Below the pieces are notes generated by a model. It saw nothing but the letters and a program-made list of their open reading frames with translations. It had not been told where the DNA came from and searched no databases. The position numbers and the translations under genes were made by a program. From positions 182,248 through 246,247 of the forward strand of contig JAHIUW010000016.1 of assembly GCA_018816865.1 (NCBI GenBank): a stretch of 64,000 nucleotides of DNA, read 5' to 3'. Positions 43,788 to 54,356 of this stretch are shown here, piece by piece; the stretch's first letter is position 1, and each line of letters begins with the position of its first letter. This DNA is from Pseudomonadota bacterium. Its GTDB lineage: Bacteria; Desulfobacterota; Desulfovibrionia; Desulfovibrionales; Desulfovibrionaceae.

Positions 43788-43934
43788 CTATTCGCCCCGG
43801 GCCTCACGTTCAAGCCGCTCGCGCCGCTTCTTATTCTGCATCTTTACGATCCCGGCCCCGAAGGCCAAACCGATGAAGGTGAACATGACGATCAGGGCGA
43901 GCATCTTAAGGCCGACGGACAAGGCTTCCCACAT
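43788..43934 (-). CDS. Small membrane protein (48 residues)
   Basis: One N-terminal helix (SVGLKMLALIVMFTFIGLAF) and a strongly basic tail (KKRRERLEREARGE). ATG 43932-43934 with GGAG upstream; stop at 43788. Bitopic protein with the tail probably in the cytoplasm. First of the set of three; 42 bases before the next. Confidence 0.6.
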   Translation of the reverse strand: MWEALSVGLKMLALIVMFTFIGLAFGAGIVKMQNKKRRERLEREARGE

Positions 43935-44040
43935 GGGTCAATTCTCCAGGTTTTTCCGTTGAGTCTTGCTGTGTTGCGTATAGCCCCTTGCCGGGGCGGG
44001 GGCAAGGGCAGGGATTGCACCGCCACATGACCGAGCCGGG

Positions 44041-44826
44041 TCAGGCTTCTGATGCCTGTTTCCATAGCAGGAGGCGATGCTTCACCTCTGGCGTGGACTG
44101 GGCATACAGCTTCTTGCAGAACGGCAGAATGACTCCCTTGACCTGATCCGGGGGCGGCAGTTTCGGGGCCGTGAGATAGCTCACGGCCAGACATTCCACG
44201 GGCGCGAAGGCCATCTCCCGGTCCAACTCTTCAGTGTAGCCTTCCAGGGTGGCCTCGGTCAGCCTTTGGCGCTTGATCAGGGCCGGGTCCAGGCCTCTGA
44301 TGAAGCACAGGGTCCCGGACGGCGAAAGATTGTTGTTCAGGGCGTCGATCTTATCATTCAGGCGCTTGCACCAGCCCTGGAGCTGCTCATAATTCACGCT
44401 CAGACGCTTGCGACCGCGGGAGTCCTTGGAATATTCGCCGTGCAGGTAGGCCTCCACGGCCCGCACCAACACGGCGTAGGCGGCCAGCACCAGCTTGGCG
44501 TAGCGCGTGGACGGAAGCAGGGCAAAGGGGATGACGCCCCTGCCCACGTTCTGGCCCACCATCTCGACCGCGTCCAGCAAATGCCCAGGGGCAACGCCGA
44601 TCATTTGATAGAAGCCCTCGGCCACCGCCCTATTCAGCAACAGGAAATTCAATTCCGCAGCGCGGCGCAGCACCCCTTCCTCCACCAAGGCCAGTTCCTC
44701 GGCCTTGGCGCGGTAGCGATCGATTTCCTCATCCAAAGCCACACGAGCCCCGAAGAAGGTGTTCGCCGTTTCAACCAGGGTCTCTTCGACCAGTTCATTA
44801 GCATACGATTCAATGCTCTTGCTCAT
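44041..44826 (-). CDS. Hypothetical protein linked to LemA
   Basis: A 261-residue soluble helical protein (SYANELVEETLVETANTF, FLLLNRAVAEGFYQMIG, YEQLQGWCKRLNDKID). No signal peptide or known motif seen. Its ATG overlaps the LemA stop (ATGA) with GGGGAG upstream, so the two are co-translated and may form a complex. Function unknown. Confidence 0.75.
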   Translation of the reverse strand: MSKSIESYANELVEETLVETANTFFGARVALDEEIDRYRAKAEELALVEEGVLRRAAELNFLLLNRAVAEGFYQMIGVAPGHLLDAVEMVGQNVGRGVIPFALLPSTRYAKLVLAAYAVLVRAVEAYLHGEYSKDSRGRKRLSVNYEQLQGWCKRLNDKIDALNNNLSPSGTLCFIRGLDPALIKRQRLTEATLEGYTEELDREMAFAPVECLAVSYLTAPKLPPPDQVKGVILPFCKKLYAQSTPEVKHRLLLWKQASEA

Positions 44827-45374
44827 ACCCACTCCCCACGCTGGGGTGCGCTTGCCCCCTGCGGTTCGTAGTAGCCCACCCGCCTGAAACCGTACATCTT
44901 TGCCACCATGCTCGACGGAAAGGCCACCACCAGAACGTTCAAACGCCGAGCAGCATCGTTGTAAACCTGTACGACCTCGTCCACCTTCGCACCCAGGCGG
45001 GCGATGCGGCCAGGCAAGTCCGCGGCCTCGGGATCAGCGATAAGACCGGGACTTAAGGCCACCACGTGCAGCAGATCCGCGACCTCGGCGGCCAGAGCGT
45101 CCTCGGCCTGGGCCACGGCTTCGGCTCCATAGGCCTCGCGGCAACGTTGCACCAGCCGAGCCACCAGCACGCCGCTGCGCTCGTCGCGCCCCATCCGACC
45201 CTGGGCCAACCCACCCAGAACCGCAATCAGTTGATCACGCCGTTCCAATACATCCTCTACCGCGGCCCAACTGTCATAGACCTCATTCTTGGCCTTGATC
45301 AGCCGCCCGTGGGCCACCACCATCCACAGGGAAGCGGCTGCCAGCAGCACCAGCAGGGTCACGCCCTCCATCAT
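44823..45374 (-). CDS. LemA family protein
   Basis: A 183-residue protein: N-terminal membrane helix (VTLLVLLAAASLWMVV), then the LemA four-helix domain (LIKAKNEVYDSWAAVEDVLERR start, YNDAARRLNVLVVAFPSSMVAKMYGF end), which matches the family well. LemA proteins sit in the inner membrane with the helix bundle outside. It ends inside the next gene's start. ATG 45374 or 45371. Confidence 0.88.
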   Translation of the reverse strand: MMEGVTLLVLLAAASLWMVVAHGRLIKAKNEVYDSWAAVEDVLERRDQLIAVLGGLAQGRMGRDERSGVLVARLVQRCREAYGAEAVAQAEDALAAEVADLLHVVALSPGLIADPEAADLPGRIARLGAKVDEVVQVYNDAARRLNVLVVAFPSSMVAKMYGFRRVGYYEPQGASAPQRGEWV

Positions 45375-45495
45375 GCCTGACACCCGAGGGGCACAAGGCC
45401 CTGCGTGTGGCAAATCATGCCGTGGCCCTGCGCGATCCCGCGTTGAAGACTCATCATGCAATTAAGCACAAATCGGTCCTCCGGCAACCCGGCCA

Positions 45496-46128
45496 TCACT
45501 CGCGGCCCCCGGCAAACCCCAGACCCAGTCCCATGGTCAGGAACACGCTCCCCGTGACCCAGGACTGGACGCGCCTGAACCCCGGACGCGCGGCCGCCCA
45601 GGCATTGACCTGGCCAAAACACAACGCCACAGCGGTCATGACCAGACAACCCGAGGTGCAGAAAGTCAGCCCCAGCACCAGAATCTGCGCGCTGAACTCG
45701 GGCGACGAGGCCTGGGCGAACTGCGGCAGGAACGACAGGAAAAACAGGGCCACCTTGGGATTCAGTACGCTGACCAGCACCCCCTGGCGATAGACCTTGC
45801 CCAGGGGTTCGCATTTCAGCCTCTGGACCCCGTTGTCCCCGTTCCTGGTCAGGAGGATTTTCAGCCCCATGTAGACCAGATACGCCGCCCCGGCCCAACG
45901 CACAACCTCATAGGCCGTGGCCGAGTACATCAGCAACGCCGACAGGCCCAGGGCAGCGGCCAGGGTGTGCACCAGCCCGCCAGTGGTGATGCCCAAGGCC
46001 GAGACCACGCCCGCCCCACGTCCCTGGCAGGCGCTGCGTGTGGCCACATACAGGATGTCCGGCCCGGGGGTGATGTTCAACAGCACCCCGGCCACCAGAA
46101 ACAGAAAATAATTCTCAATGCCGAACAT
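45496..46128 (-). CDS. LysE/RhtB family amino-acid exporter
   Basis: A 210-residue membrane protein of five to six helices. The family signature NITPGPDILYVATRS is near the N-terminus. Exports amino acids or their analogues. ATG 46128 with AAGGTG upstream. Substrate unknown. Confidence 0.88.
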   Translation of the reverse strand: MFGIENYFLFLVAGVLLNITPGPDILYVATRSACQGRGAGVVSALGITTGGLVHTLAAALGLSALLMYSATAYEVVRWAGAAYLVYMGLKILLTRNGDNGVQRLKCEPLGKVYRQGVLVSVLNPKVALFFLSFLPQFAQASSPEFSAQILVLGLTFCTSGCLVMTAVALCFGQVNAWAAARPGFRRVQSWVTGSVFLTMGLGLGFAGGRE

Positions 46129-46305
46129 GGGCAGCACCTTTATAAAAATTTACTCAGCCAAATAATAAACATTTAATTTATTAGTAAGGTATTCAACAAC
46201 CGATCATTACAGCAAGCACCCCACAGGCTGTCTACAAAGGGTCAAATACGAGACGCAAAAACAATTCAACGGGCAAAGCAGATGACTATTCAGACCTCTT
46301 TCTCA

Positions 46306-46425
46306 GGCCGTTCAAAAGTAGTCAGATGCGAGGCACAAGGAAAAGTGATGGCCGACGCGTATTCAACATACGCGAGGATTTCACTTTTTCGCAGTAACAA
46401 AGCAGATGGCTGCTTTTCAACGGCC
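46306..46425 (+). repeat. Intergenic repeat, copy 2 (after csaA)
   Basis: 120 bases with inverted ends GGCCGTTCAAAAG and CTTTTCAACGGCC and the core GACGCGTATTC..ATACGCGAGGATTT, closely matching copy 1 at 37785. It ends 2 bases before the csaA stop, so it may serve as its transcription end. Confidence 0.8.
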
Positions 46426-46427
46426 TA

Positions 46428-46766
46428 TCACGACAGCCTAGCGCCATTGGGCACCGCCCCGTCAGGCACCGCGAGGACAATGTGCCCCTGTTCGTCGGCA
46501 AATCCCGTGATCAAAAACTCCGAACGCATGGGGCCGATCTGCTTGACCGGGAAATTGACCACGCCCACCACCTGGCGCCCCACCAGTTCCTCGGGAGTGT
46601 AATGGCCGGTCACTCGGGCGCTGGTCTTGAGCACGCCCAGCCCCTGGCCGAAATCCACCCAGACCTTATGGGCCGGCATCTTCGCCTCTGCGAACACCTC
46701 GGCGCGGGTCACCGTGCCCACGCGCAACTCGACCTTCTCAAAGTCATTCCAGTCGATGGTTTCCAT
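46428..46766 (-). CDS. csaA: CsaA-like tRNA-binding protein
   Basis: A 112-residue OB-fold protein of the tRNA-binding family: [54 protein letters not shown]. CsaA is a homodimer reported as an export chaperone and tRNA binder. ATG 46766 after GGAG. Confidence 0.92.
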   Translation of the reverse strand: METIDWNDFEKVELRVGTVTRAEVFAEAKMPAHKVWVDFGQGLGVLKTSARVTGHYTPEELVGRQVVGVVNFPVKQIGPMRSEFLITGFADEQGHIVLAVPDGAVPNGARLS

Positions 46767-46815
46767 CAAATTCTCCGCACATTCCTTGCAACATCAATTC
46801 ATCAGCATCAGGCGA

Positions 46816-48006
46816 TCAAACCCGGCCATCGGCCAGGGCGTTACGCTGGTAGGCCCGCAGCCCGAACTCGGGCATGGCCGCCAGGACGTGATCCAGGATA
46901 TCGGCCTGGATGTCCTCGTAGGCTCCCCAGTCCGTGGTCTTGGTGAAACAATAGATCTCCAGGGGCAGACCCTTGGACGCGTCTGGAGACAGATGCCGAA
47001 CCAGCAGCGTCAGGTCGACGCGAACCTTGGGATGGGCCAGCAGATAGGCCCGCACATAGGCCCGGAACAGCCCCAGGTTGGTCATGCCCCGACCATTGAT
47101 CAGGCTCTTGCCACGATCAACTCCGTGCTGCTCGTTGTGCGCCGCAATCTCCTCGCGCCGCACCCGGATGTAAGGAGCCAGGAGATCCACGGCCTCATAC
47201 TGCATAACCTCATCTTCGGTGGCAAAACGCACCGAGGACTGGTCGATATTCACAGCACGTTTCATGCGCCGGGCACCGGCCTCGCTCATGCCCCGCCAGT
47301 TGCGGAACGGATCCGTGATCAGCCTGGAGGTGGGCAGGGCCACGATGGTCTTGTCAAAGTTGCGGATCTTCACGGTGTGCAGGGCGATGTCTTCCACGTC
47401 GCCATCCACTCCGGCGCTGGGCATCTCGATCCAGTCGCCCTTGCGCACCAGGTCATTGGCGGAGATCTGCACGCTGGCCACCAACGAGAGGATGGTGTCC
47501 TTGAAAATCAAGAGCAGCACGGCAGTGAGCGCCCCCAAACCAGACAACACCCCCCAGGGGGAGGTATCCAGCAGCAGGCACACGGCCACGATCCCGCCCA
47601 CCAGGAACAGGAACAGCTTGAACATCTGCAAATAGCCCTTCATGGGCCTGCGGTCCGACACAGGATAGGTCTCGTAGACCGCAAGCAAGGCATCCAGCAA
47701 CCGGCTGATCAGCAACATCACCAGCACAAACACCCAGGCACCCAGCACGCGCTGCACCACATCCTGGTACGCAGACAGATATTCTGCCCCGCGATACAGC
47801 ACCAGCACCGCCGGGAACCAGGCCAAGAGATGCAAGACCCTGTGCTCCATGAACTTATCGTCCCACTCACTCTTGGTGCGACGGATGAAGGCCTGCACCA
47901 ATTTAAGCACCCAGACCCGCATGACGGCATAGGTCACCATGGCCAGCCCTAGGACCGATGCGATCAGCACCACTAGGTCTGTCTGTCTGGAAAGATCATC
48001 AATCAT
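46816..48006 (-). CDS. MscS/YbdG-like mechanosensitive channel
   Basis: A 396-residue channel. Three to four N-terminal helices, then the MscS core: a pore helix ([27 protein letters not shown]), a beta domain ([14 protein letters not shown]), and a long C-terminal region as in E. coli YbdG ([24 protein letters not shown]). Opens under hypo-osmotic stress. It overlaps the small upstream gene by 8 bases. Confidence 0.92.
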   Translation of the reverse strand: MIDDLSRQTDLVVLIASVLGLAMVTYAVMRVWVLKLVQAFIRRTKSEWDDKFMEHRVLHLLAWFPAVLVLYRGAEYLSAYQDVVQRVLGAWVFVLVMLLISRLLDALLAVYETYPVSDRRPMKGYLQMFKLFLFLVGGIVAVCLLLDTSPWGVLSGLGALTAVLLLIFKDTILSLVASVQISANDLVRKGDWIEMPSAGVDGDVEDIALHTVKIRNFDKTIVALPTSRLITDPFRNWRGMSEAGARRMKRAVNIDQSSVRFATEDEVMQYEAVDLLAPYIRVRREEIAAHNEQHGVDRGKSLINGRGMTNLGLFRAYVRAYLLAHPKVRVDLTLLVRHLSPDASKGLPLEIYCFTKTTDWGAYEDIQADILDHVLAAMPEFGLRAYQRNALADGRV

Positions 48007-48250
48007 TGCGTTTTCCTTTATTCATGGCGCTGCTTGTGCGCGCCCATTCTGCTTTGATGAAGGCCAGCAGTTCCGGCCCTCGCTGACGGGAGAGGAGTTT
48101 CAACGCCCCGCCCTTCTCACTGCCCCAGGCCTTGAGTTCGGCCAGGGTGCGGATGGATTTCAGGCGGTCGATCTCGGCGCGGATGGCCGGCCCGTGCCGC
48201 TCCAGTTCCTTGCGCATCGCCCAGCCCATGAATTTGTCTCTGAGACCCAT
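47999..48250 (-). CDS. Small protein co-translated with the MscS channel
   Basis: An 83-residue soluble, helical protein (MGLRDKFMGWAMRKELERHG ...). ATG 48248-48250 with AAGGAA upstream. Its end overlaps the channel start by 8 bases. Not recognised; the N-terminus could be an amphipathic membrane-binding helix. Confidence 0.65.
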   Translation of the reverse strand: MGLRDKFMGWAMRKELERHGPAIRAEIDRLKSIRTLAELKAWGSEKGGALKLLSRQRGPELLAFIKAEWARTSSAMNKGKRND

Positions 48251-48323
48251 GACAGTTCCTTTGTCGATCTTGCTTGTTCGCCACAACTCTCAAGCACGGA
48301 GCCGCCCGCCCGGAAAGTCGGCG

Positions 48324-49637
48324 CTATGCCGCAACGGGTTCGGGCTCGCGCACCAGGGCCAACAGCCCGAAACCCACCACGAAAAAAACCACCAGCCACA
48401 GGATGGCGCCGCGCGATGAGCCTGTGCTCTGGGCCACGACGGCGAAGACGAGCGGCCCGACAATGGCCGACAAGCGGCTGACCACCGAAAAATAGCCGAA
48501 GAACTCCGCCGAACGGTCCGCAGGAATCAGCCGGGCATACATGGACCGGGACAGGGCCTGGGAACCGCCCATGACCAGCCCCACGATACCGCCCATGGCG
48601 AAGTATTCCGCCGCCGAGTCCATGCCGTAGGCATAGACCGCCACCCCGCCCCACAGGGCCACGGCCAGCATCAGCGCCCGGCGGGTGGTCATCAGCCTGG
48701 CCAGGCGCGAGAACAGTTCGGCCCCGAGGATGGACACGAACTGGATGATCAACAGGGTCAGCATGAGCACGGTGTTGGACAACCCCAACTCGGTCTTGCC
48801 ATAGATGGTGGCCATGCTGATCACGGTCTGCACCCCGTCGTTGTAGAACATGAAGGCCGCCAGAAACAGGGCCAGCCCCGGCACCGCCCTGGCGCGACCC
48901 CAGACCCCGCGCATGCGCGAGAGTCCCAGGCGCAGGTAGGCGGGAACGGCCCCCACCCCGCGTTCCCCACCCGGCAGGGGCGCACCCGGGGCCTCGCGCA
49001 GGCCCCGGAAGGTCAACAGGGCAAAGCCCCCCCACCACAAACCGGCAAAGGCCATGGCCAGACGCGCAGCCAAGTCCTTGTCCAGGCCCAGCTGTTCATG
49101 CCCGGCGATGAGCCCCAGGGACAGGGCGAACTGCAACCCGCCCCCCAGATAGCCGTAGGCAAAGCCCCGGCCCGAGACACGGTCCAGGTCGCCGGGGGCG
49201 GCCACGTGAGGCAGAAAGGCATCGTAGAACACGTTGCCACCCACGAAGCCCACCTGGGCCAGAAAGAACAGCGCCATGGTCCACCAGACCAGCCCCGGCC
49301 CGGAGGTCAGGAGCAGCACGCTGGCCACGCTGCCCATCAGACAGAAGGCCATCAGAAACCGCCTGCGAAAGCCCGAATAGTCGGCCACGGCACCCAGGAG
49401 CGGGGCCAGCAGGAACACGGCCAGGGCGCTGGCGCTGATCAGATAGCCCCACAGGCTGGCGGCGGACAGGGTGACCCCGGCCACCGTCGCGCCACCCTCA
49501 GGCACCACCACGGCTGCGAAATACGCGGGCAGCACGGCCACGGCCACGGTGGTCACGTAGGCCGAGTTGGCCCAGTCGTACAGACACCAGGCCCGGACCT
49601 CGCGCGGCGAGGAGTTGATCTTCAATTCTGCGCTCAT
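48324..49637 (-). CDS. MFS transporter, UMF1/Atg22-like
   Basis: A 437-residue major facilitator with 12 helices. The start REVRAWCLYDWANSAYVTTV is typical of the UMF1/Atg22-type family; RSMYARLIPADRSAEFFGYF near residue 345 also fits. ATG 49637 with GGAGAT upstream. Substrate not known (amino-acid efflux is the function of the yeast relative). Confidence 0.88.
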   Translation of the reverse strand: MSAELKINSSPREVRAWCLYDWANSAYVTTVAVAVLPAYFAAVVVPEGGATVAGVTLSAASLWGYLISASALAVFLLAPLLGAVADYSGFRRRFLMAFCLMGSVASVLLLTSGPGLVWWTMALFFLAQVGFVGGNVFYDAFLPHVAAPGDLDRVSGRGFAYGYLGGGLQFALSLGLIAGHEQLGLDKDLAARLAMAFAGLWWGGFALLTFRGLREAPGAPLPGGERGVGAVPAYLRLGLSRMRGVWGRARAVPGLALFLAAFMFYNDGVQTVISMATIYGKTELGLSNTVLMLTLLIIQFVSILGAELFSRLARLMTTRRALMLAVALWGGVAVYAYGMDSAAEYFAMGGIVGLVMGGSQALSRSMYARLIPADRSAEFFGYFSVVSRLSAIVGPLVFAVVAQSTGSSRGAILWLVVFFVVGFGLLALVREPEPVAA

Positions 49638-49714
49638 AGGGGGATCTCCACTGGGATTGCGTGCAGCCCCTTGGTACACGCTTGGGGCGCACAAGGCCAA
49701 CCCCCTGACAACGG

Positions 49715-49744
49715 AAAACGGGACGCCCCCCTGGGACGCCCCGT
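49715..49744 (-). terminator. Terminator after chemoreceptor gene
   Basis: On the minus strand ACGGGGCG pairs with CGTCCCGT (one G-T pair), followed by TTTT (49718-49715). Confidence 0.75.
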
Positions 49745-49778
49745 CGTGATTCTTCTCGATTTACAGCGTGGCGAACAG

Positions 49779-51875
49779 CTAGCCCTCGGACTTCAGCTCC
49801 TGGATCAATGCGTTCAATTCCGTCATCTGCTCGGACAGTTCGCGCAGGGCATCGCTGGTCTCGGCCACGCCCTTGGAGGTCTCGACGGTGATGCGGTTGA
49901 TCTCCTCAATGGAGGTATTGATCTCCTCGGAGGTCGCCGACTGTTCCTCTGCAGCCGCGGCGATACTTTGAATCTGGGCCGCGCTGGATTCGGTATCAGT
50001 GACGATTTCCTGCAACACACCACCCGCTTCCTGCGTCAGCGTGGTGCTGCGCGACACGGCCGCGGCCGAACCATCCATGGCCTGGATGTTCTGGCGCGTG
50101 CCTTCCTGGATGCCCGTGATGGCGTCGCCCACCTCCTTGGTGGCCTGCATGGTCTTCTCGGCCAACTTACGGACCTCGTCAGCCACCACGGCGAAGCCCC
50201 GCCCGGCATCGCCGGCGCGGGCGGCCTCGATGGCGGCATTCAAGGCCAAAAGGTTGGTCTGGTCCGCGATGTCGGTGATCACACCCATGATGGCGCCGAT
50301 GCTTTCAGCCTGCTTGCCCAGCCCGCCCAAGGCCTCCTTCATCTGCCCGGCGCGTTCGGCGACCTCCTTGGTGGCCTCCACCACCTTGGTGACGATGCCC
50401 GCGCCGCTTCTGGCCTTGTTTCTGGCTTCATCGGCACCCTCGGCCGCATTGGAGGCGTTGCGCGCCACCTCCAGCACCGTGGCGTTCATCTCCTCCATGG
50501 CCGTGGCCGTGCTCTGGATACGTTCGCTCTGGACATCTGTACCCTTGCGGATCTCAGTGGCGTGCCGGGAGATATTCTCTGCTGCCGAGGCCACACGGGC
50601 GACGATGACTTCCAACCGCTCGGCGGCCTGGACCATGCCCTCACTTTTGGCCCGCTCGGCGCGAGTGCGCGCTTCCTCGGCCTCGCCGGTGGCCAGTTCG
50701 GCGGCCCTGGCCTTGTCCTCGGCCTCAGCCGTCTTGGCGGTGATTTCGTCGATGTTGTCGGCAAGGGTGGCCGACATGTCGTTCAGGGCATTGAAGATCA
50801 CCCCGATCTCGTCACTGCGCCTGTGATCGATGCGCGAGGCGTAGTCCCCGGCTGCAATACCACCCATGAACGTCACCACCCGGTTCAAGGGCTTGATCAC
50901 GGATTGATCCATGAAGACCCAGATCACCGCAACGATGAGCAGCAACGCTGCCGTCACCACCAGCACCCCGTTCTTGACCATGGACACCGCCGGCGCCATG
51001 ATTTCGTCCTTCTCGATCATGGCCACAAACTTCCAGCCCAGGCTGGGCGAAGTGAAGACATGAGCGAAGAAGTCCTTTCCATCCTGCTCCACCTCGACGG
51101 TGCCCTTGTCCAAGGCGAAGAGCGCCGTGTAAGCTGGAACCTTGAGTTCAGTGATGGCCTTGAAATTGTATTCCTTGTGCTTGGGGTCGGCCAGGATTAC
51201 GCCATCGCCCTGGACCAGCACCACATAACCGGTCTCGCCCAGACGGATATCGCCCACCATCTGGGTCAGGTCCGCCAGCGAAATATCAATGGCCGTGACC
51301 CCCAAAACTTTCTTGTCGGGCCCCTTGGCCGCCTTGGCAATACTGATCATCGCCTGGCCGTCGGTGGACATGTAGGCGCTGGAGGCGATGGCCTTGTCCG
51401 GGCTCTGCACGGCATCCTTGTACCAGGGACGAACCCGTGGATCATACCCGCCGGGCAGGTCCGTGGCGTTGGAGATCAAGAATCCACCAAACTTGGTGCC
51501 AATGTAGACATCGGTGTAGCCCTTGTGGTTGCCCTGCACGAGCTTGAAGAACCGGGTCCATTCCTGGCCGAGTTCGTCGTCCGGGTCGGGCGCAGCGGGC
51601 TTGGTCTCGGCATCGTCCAGATAGGTTGTCATGCCATCATGAACATCCTCCAGACGATCGTACTCCGAGACCATGACGATATTCTGTTTGGCCTCATCCA
51701 CGAACAGGGTCATGGTGTTGTCCACCTGTGCCAGTTCGATGGCCGTGGACTTTTCAAAGGCCTCCAGCGACTGCTCCCTGACACTCATGGAGAGCAAAGC
51801 CAGAATGACAACCACGGGCACGGTGATTGTCACTACCAGCCCAGCGATAATCTTCACCTTGATGGATTTGCGCAT
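49779..51875 (-). CDS. Chemoreceptor with amino-acid-type double Cache sensor
   Basis: A 698-residue transducer: helix (about 10-30), double Cache domain (about 35-290), helix (about 300-320), HAMP, a long coiled coil, and a signalling domain with the conserved tip. The Cache part has [11 protein letters not shown], then AYMSTDGQ and [11 protein letters not shown], i.e. the R-X-X-W, Tyr and Asp residues of the amino-acid-sensing Cache motif, so an amino acid ligand is likely. ATG 51875 with GGAGG upstream. No PAS domain, unlike the other two chemoreceptors here. Confidence 0.93.
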   Translation of the reverse strand: MRKSIKVKIIAGLVVTITVPVVVILALLSMSVREQSLEAFEKSTAIELAQVDNTMTLFVDEAKQNIVMVSEYDRLEDVHDGMTTYLDDAETKPAAPDPDDELGQEWTRFFKLVQGNHKGYTDVYIGTKFGGFLISNATDLPGGYDPRVRPWYKDAVQSPDKAIASSAYMSTDGQAMISIAKAAKGPDKKVLGVTAIDISLADLTQMVGDIRLGETGYVVLVQGDGVILADPKHKEYNFKAITELKVPAYTALFALDKGTVEVEQDGKDFFAHVFTSPSLGWKFVAMIEKDEIMAPAVSMVKNGVLVVTAALLLIVAVIWVFMDQSVIKPLNRVVTFMGGIAAGDYASRIDHRRSDEIGVIFNALNDMSATLADNIDEITAKTAEAEDKARAAELATGEAEEARTRAERAKSEGMVQAAERLEVIVARVASAAENISRHATEIRKGTDVQSERIQSTATAMEEMNATVLEVARNASNAAEGADEARNKARSGAGIVTKVVEATKEVAERAGQMKEALGGLGKQAESIGAIMGVITDIADQTNLLALNAAIEAARAGDAGRGFAVVADEVRKLAEKTMQATKEVGDAITGIQEGTRQNIQAMDGSAAAVSRSTTLTQEAGGVLQEIVTDTESSAAQIQSIAAAAEEQSATSEEINTSIEEINRITVETSKGVAETSDALRELSEQMTELNALIQELKSEG

Positions 51876-52035
51876 ACTCGCCTCCAGTTTCACCGATGCA
51901 TCGAAAAAAACATGAATGAAAGGCTACCGGTTAGATATTTTTCAAGGCTTGCTTGCAGCCTCAACTCACGCGGCAGGCCCTCTTCGCAACCTCGACCCCT
52001 CTGTCGCACGACCATCCCGGAGGCCCCCGAACGTC

Positions 52036-53067
52036 CTATGTGCAACGCAGCCATTCGCAGCTGGGGCCTTCACCGGCCTTGAAATCCAGGGTGAACTTCT
52101 CATCGCTGAACAGGTGCAGACAGGCCTCCACCACCGCGGGGTCGAAATGCGTTCCGGCATTGTCCCTGATCTCCTCCAGGGCCACGGCCACGCCGTGACC
52201 GGGGCGGTAGGGGCGGTGGGAACTGATGGCGTCCACCACATCGGCCACGGCCATGATCCGGGCCTCCAGCAGGATATCCTCGCCCGACAACCCCAGGGGA
52301 TACCCGGTGCCATCCAGGCGTTCATGATGCTGATGGACAATGGTGCTCACGGGCCAGGGAAAATCCACGGGGTCAAGGATATCGAATCCCACCTTGGGAT
52401 GGGTCTTGATGATGGCGAACTCCACGTCCGTCAATTTCCCCGGTCGGTTCAGAAACTCGGCAGGCACGTAGACCTTGCCGATGTCATGTACGCTGGCGGC
52501 AAAGCGCAGCCCGCGAATGCGGTCCGCATCCAGGCCCATGGATTCGGCAATGGCCACGGAGAGCAGGGTCACGCTGCGTTGGTGCCCGGCCGTGTAGGGG
52601 TCCCGCGCCTCCACCAGATTCACGAACCCGGTGATGATGCCCTCCATGGCGTCCTTCAGGCGGCGCAGGGTCTGCATCTCGGCCCGATCCCTGAGCATCG
52701 TGTACTGGCCCAGGGCCTCGTCAATGGCGTTGTGCAGATTCTCCCCGGAACAGGGCTTGGCCAGGAAGCGGAACACATACCCGCTGTTCACCGCGTCCAC
52801 GGCGTTTTCCAGATTGGCGTATCCGGTCAGCACCATGCGCACGCTTTCGGGCGAGATATCGCGCGATTTGGCCAGAAACGCCAAGCCGTCCATGCCCGGC
52901 ATCTTGATGTCCGAGACGATGACCGCAAAGGGACCCTTGTCCTGAAGGACCTGCAGGCCCTCGGTGCCGCCACCCGCGGTATGCAATTCGAAGTGACCTT
53001 CCAGAAGCCGTCGCACAGAGGTCAAAATCTTTGGATCGTCATCCACAAACAGGATCTTTTCCGTCAC
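52036..53067 (-). CDS. Response regulator with HD-GYP c-di-GMP phosphodiesterase domain
   Basis: A 343-residue protein. Receiver (1-120): FVDDDPKIL, acceptor Asp in VSDIKMPGMDG, Lys in FLAKPC. HD-GYP domain (about 150-325): SVHDIGKVYVP (HD) and HHERLDGTGYPLGL (GYP). It should hydrolyse c-di-GMP when phosphorylated. GTG start 53067 behind GGAGGAAGAG. It follows the receiver-HDOD gene and the large sensor kinase, the likely phosphodonor. Confidence 0.94.
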   Translation of the reverse strand: MTEKILFVDDDPKILTSVRRLLEGHFELHTAGGGTEGLQVLQDKGPFAVIVSDIKMPGMDGLAFLAKSRDISPESVRMVLTGYANLENAVDAVNSGYVFRFLAKPCSGENLHNAIDEALGQYTMLRDRAEMQTLRRLKDAMEGIITGFVNLVEARDPYTAGHQRSVTLLSVAIAESMGLDADRIRGLRFAASVHDIGKVYVPAEFLNRPGKLTDVEFAIIKTHPKVGFDILDPVDFPWPVSTIVHQHHERLDGTGYPLGLSGEDILLEARIMAVADVVDAISSHRPYRPGHGVAVALEEIRDNAGTHFDPAVVEACLHLFSDEKFTLDFKAGEGPSCEWLRCT

Positions 53068-53129
53068 GTCTCTTCCTCCATCCCGACCTTGCCGCGCCGG
53101 ATCACCACCCTTCACCTGACGGGTGCCCG

Positions 53130-54350
53130 CTACTCCGCATCCTTTGCAGTGCTGCCCATCAGTTCCCGAGCCGCCTGCCACCAGCCTTCGACCCGTGCCT
53201 GAACCCCCATCCGCTCCAGGAATTGCTGCTCCATGATGGGCACCACCGAACGCTTGCTGAACACATAGAGCCCATGGTCCAGGACATTGGCCGCATGCAC
53301 GGCCAACAACACCTTGTTGGGTTCGGGACAGGTCAACGGCAGATGATGATAGGCAATGGCCTCCACAATGGGGCCGGGCAGCCCCCACAGGCCCATCAAA
53401 TAGCCCCCGAGTTCGGCATGGCTGACGCCCAGAATGCTGCGCTCGCTCTGCCACATGACGCCCCCCTGGTTGCGCACAATCTCCAGACAGCTATTGTACT
53501 CCTCCACAAAATTCACGGCCAGGATCAGCTTGCCCACGTCGTGCAGCACCCCGGCGATGAAGGCGTGATCGCGTTCCTCCCTGGTGAAGCCCTCGACATC
53601 GGCCAGCAGCCGGCACAGGGACGCCACGCGCATGCTGTGCTCCCAGAGATAGGCCAGGGTGAACCCCGGAACCTTCTGCTCCTCGAACTCCGCGAACAGG
53701 TGCACCGAGAGCACCAGGGACTTGATGACGTTGACGCCCAGCAGGGTCACGGCCTGCTCCGGACTCTCGATGTGCCGGGCGAACCCGAAGAACGAGGAGT
53801 TCACCAGCTGCAGCAGCTTGGCGCACATGGACACATCGCGGGACACGATCACGCCGATGGCCTGCAAAGACGGCTCGGGCTTGGCCAGTTCGTCCGTCAG
53901 CTGGCGGTAGATCGCCGGCACGGACGGCAGGCGCTCCACCCGGGAAATCATCCGTTTCAGGGCCGGATCATCCAGGATTCTCTCCCGACCCATGGCCTGA
54001 TTGATGACGGCCTTTAAGTCCTCCACCGAACAAGGCTTGCTGAGATACTGATGCACCGTGAGCGCGGCCAGGGCAGAAAACTTGGCGCTGGACTGGCCGG
54101 ACATGGCGATCCGGGTCACGCTGGGATACTCCTCGCGAATCCGGCCCAGCAATTCCACCCCGTCCATTTCCGGCATCAGGATGTCCGTCACGATGACATC
54201 CACCAGCCCTTCGGCGATGATCTCCAGGGCCCTCTGCCCGCTCTCGGCGAACAGCAGCTCCCACTCCCCGCGCATGTCGAACAGCATCCGCCGGATGCCG
54301 CCCAAAACCTTGGGCTCGTCGTCCACAAACAGAATCCGTCGTTTCATCAT
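53130..54350 (-). CDS. Response regulator with HDOD output domain
   Basis: A 406-residue protein. Receiver (1-125): FVDDEPKVL, acceptor Asp in VTDILMPEMDG, Lys in YLSKPC. HDOD domain (about 140-345: RLPSVPAIYRQLTDEL, VNSSFFGFARHIESPEQAVTLLG, HDVGKLIL), a signalling domain related to HD but usually without phosphodiesterase activity. It starts 6 bases after the large sensor kinase gene. ATG 54350 or 54347. Confidence 0.92.
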   Translation of the reverse strand: MMKRRILFVDDEPKVLGGIRRMLFDMRGEWELLFAESGQRALEIIAEGLVDVIVTDILMPEMDGVELLGRIREEYPSVTRIAMSGQSSAKFSALAALTVHQYLSKPCSVEDLKAVINQAMGRERILDDPALKRMISRVERLPSVPAIYRQLTDELAKPEPSLQAIGVIVSRDVSMCAKLLQLVNSSFFGFARHIESPEQAVTLLGVNVIKSLVLSVHLFAEFEEQKVPGFTLAYLWEHSMRVASLCRLLADVEGFTREERDHAFIAGVLHDVGKLILAVNFVEEYNSCLEIVRNQGGVMWQSERSILGVSHAELGGYLMGLWGLPGPIVEAIAYHHLPLTCPEPNKVLLAVHAANVLDHGLYVFSKRSVVPIMEQQFLERMGVQARVEGWWQAARELMGSTAKDAE

Positions 54351-54356
54351 CGTCCC

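Noticed and set aside
49098..52082. A 994-codon open frame on the plus strand opposite the MFS and chemoreceptor genes
   Set aside because: It is a shadow caused by high GC; the minus-strand genes have clear families and ribosome sites, and this frame has a low-complexity Gly/His/Leu/Gln-rich translation.
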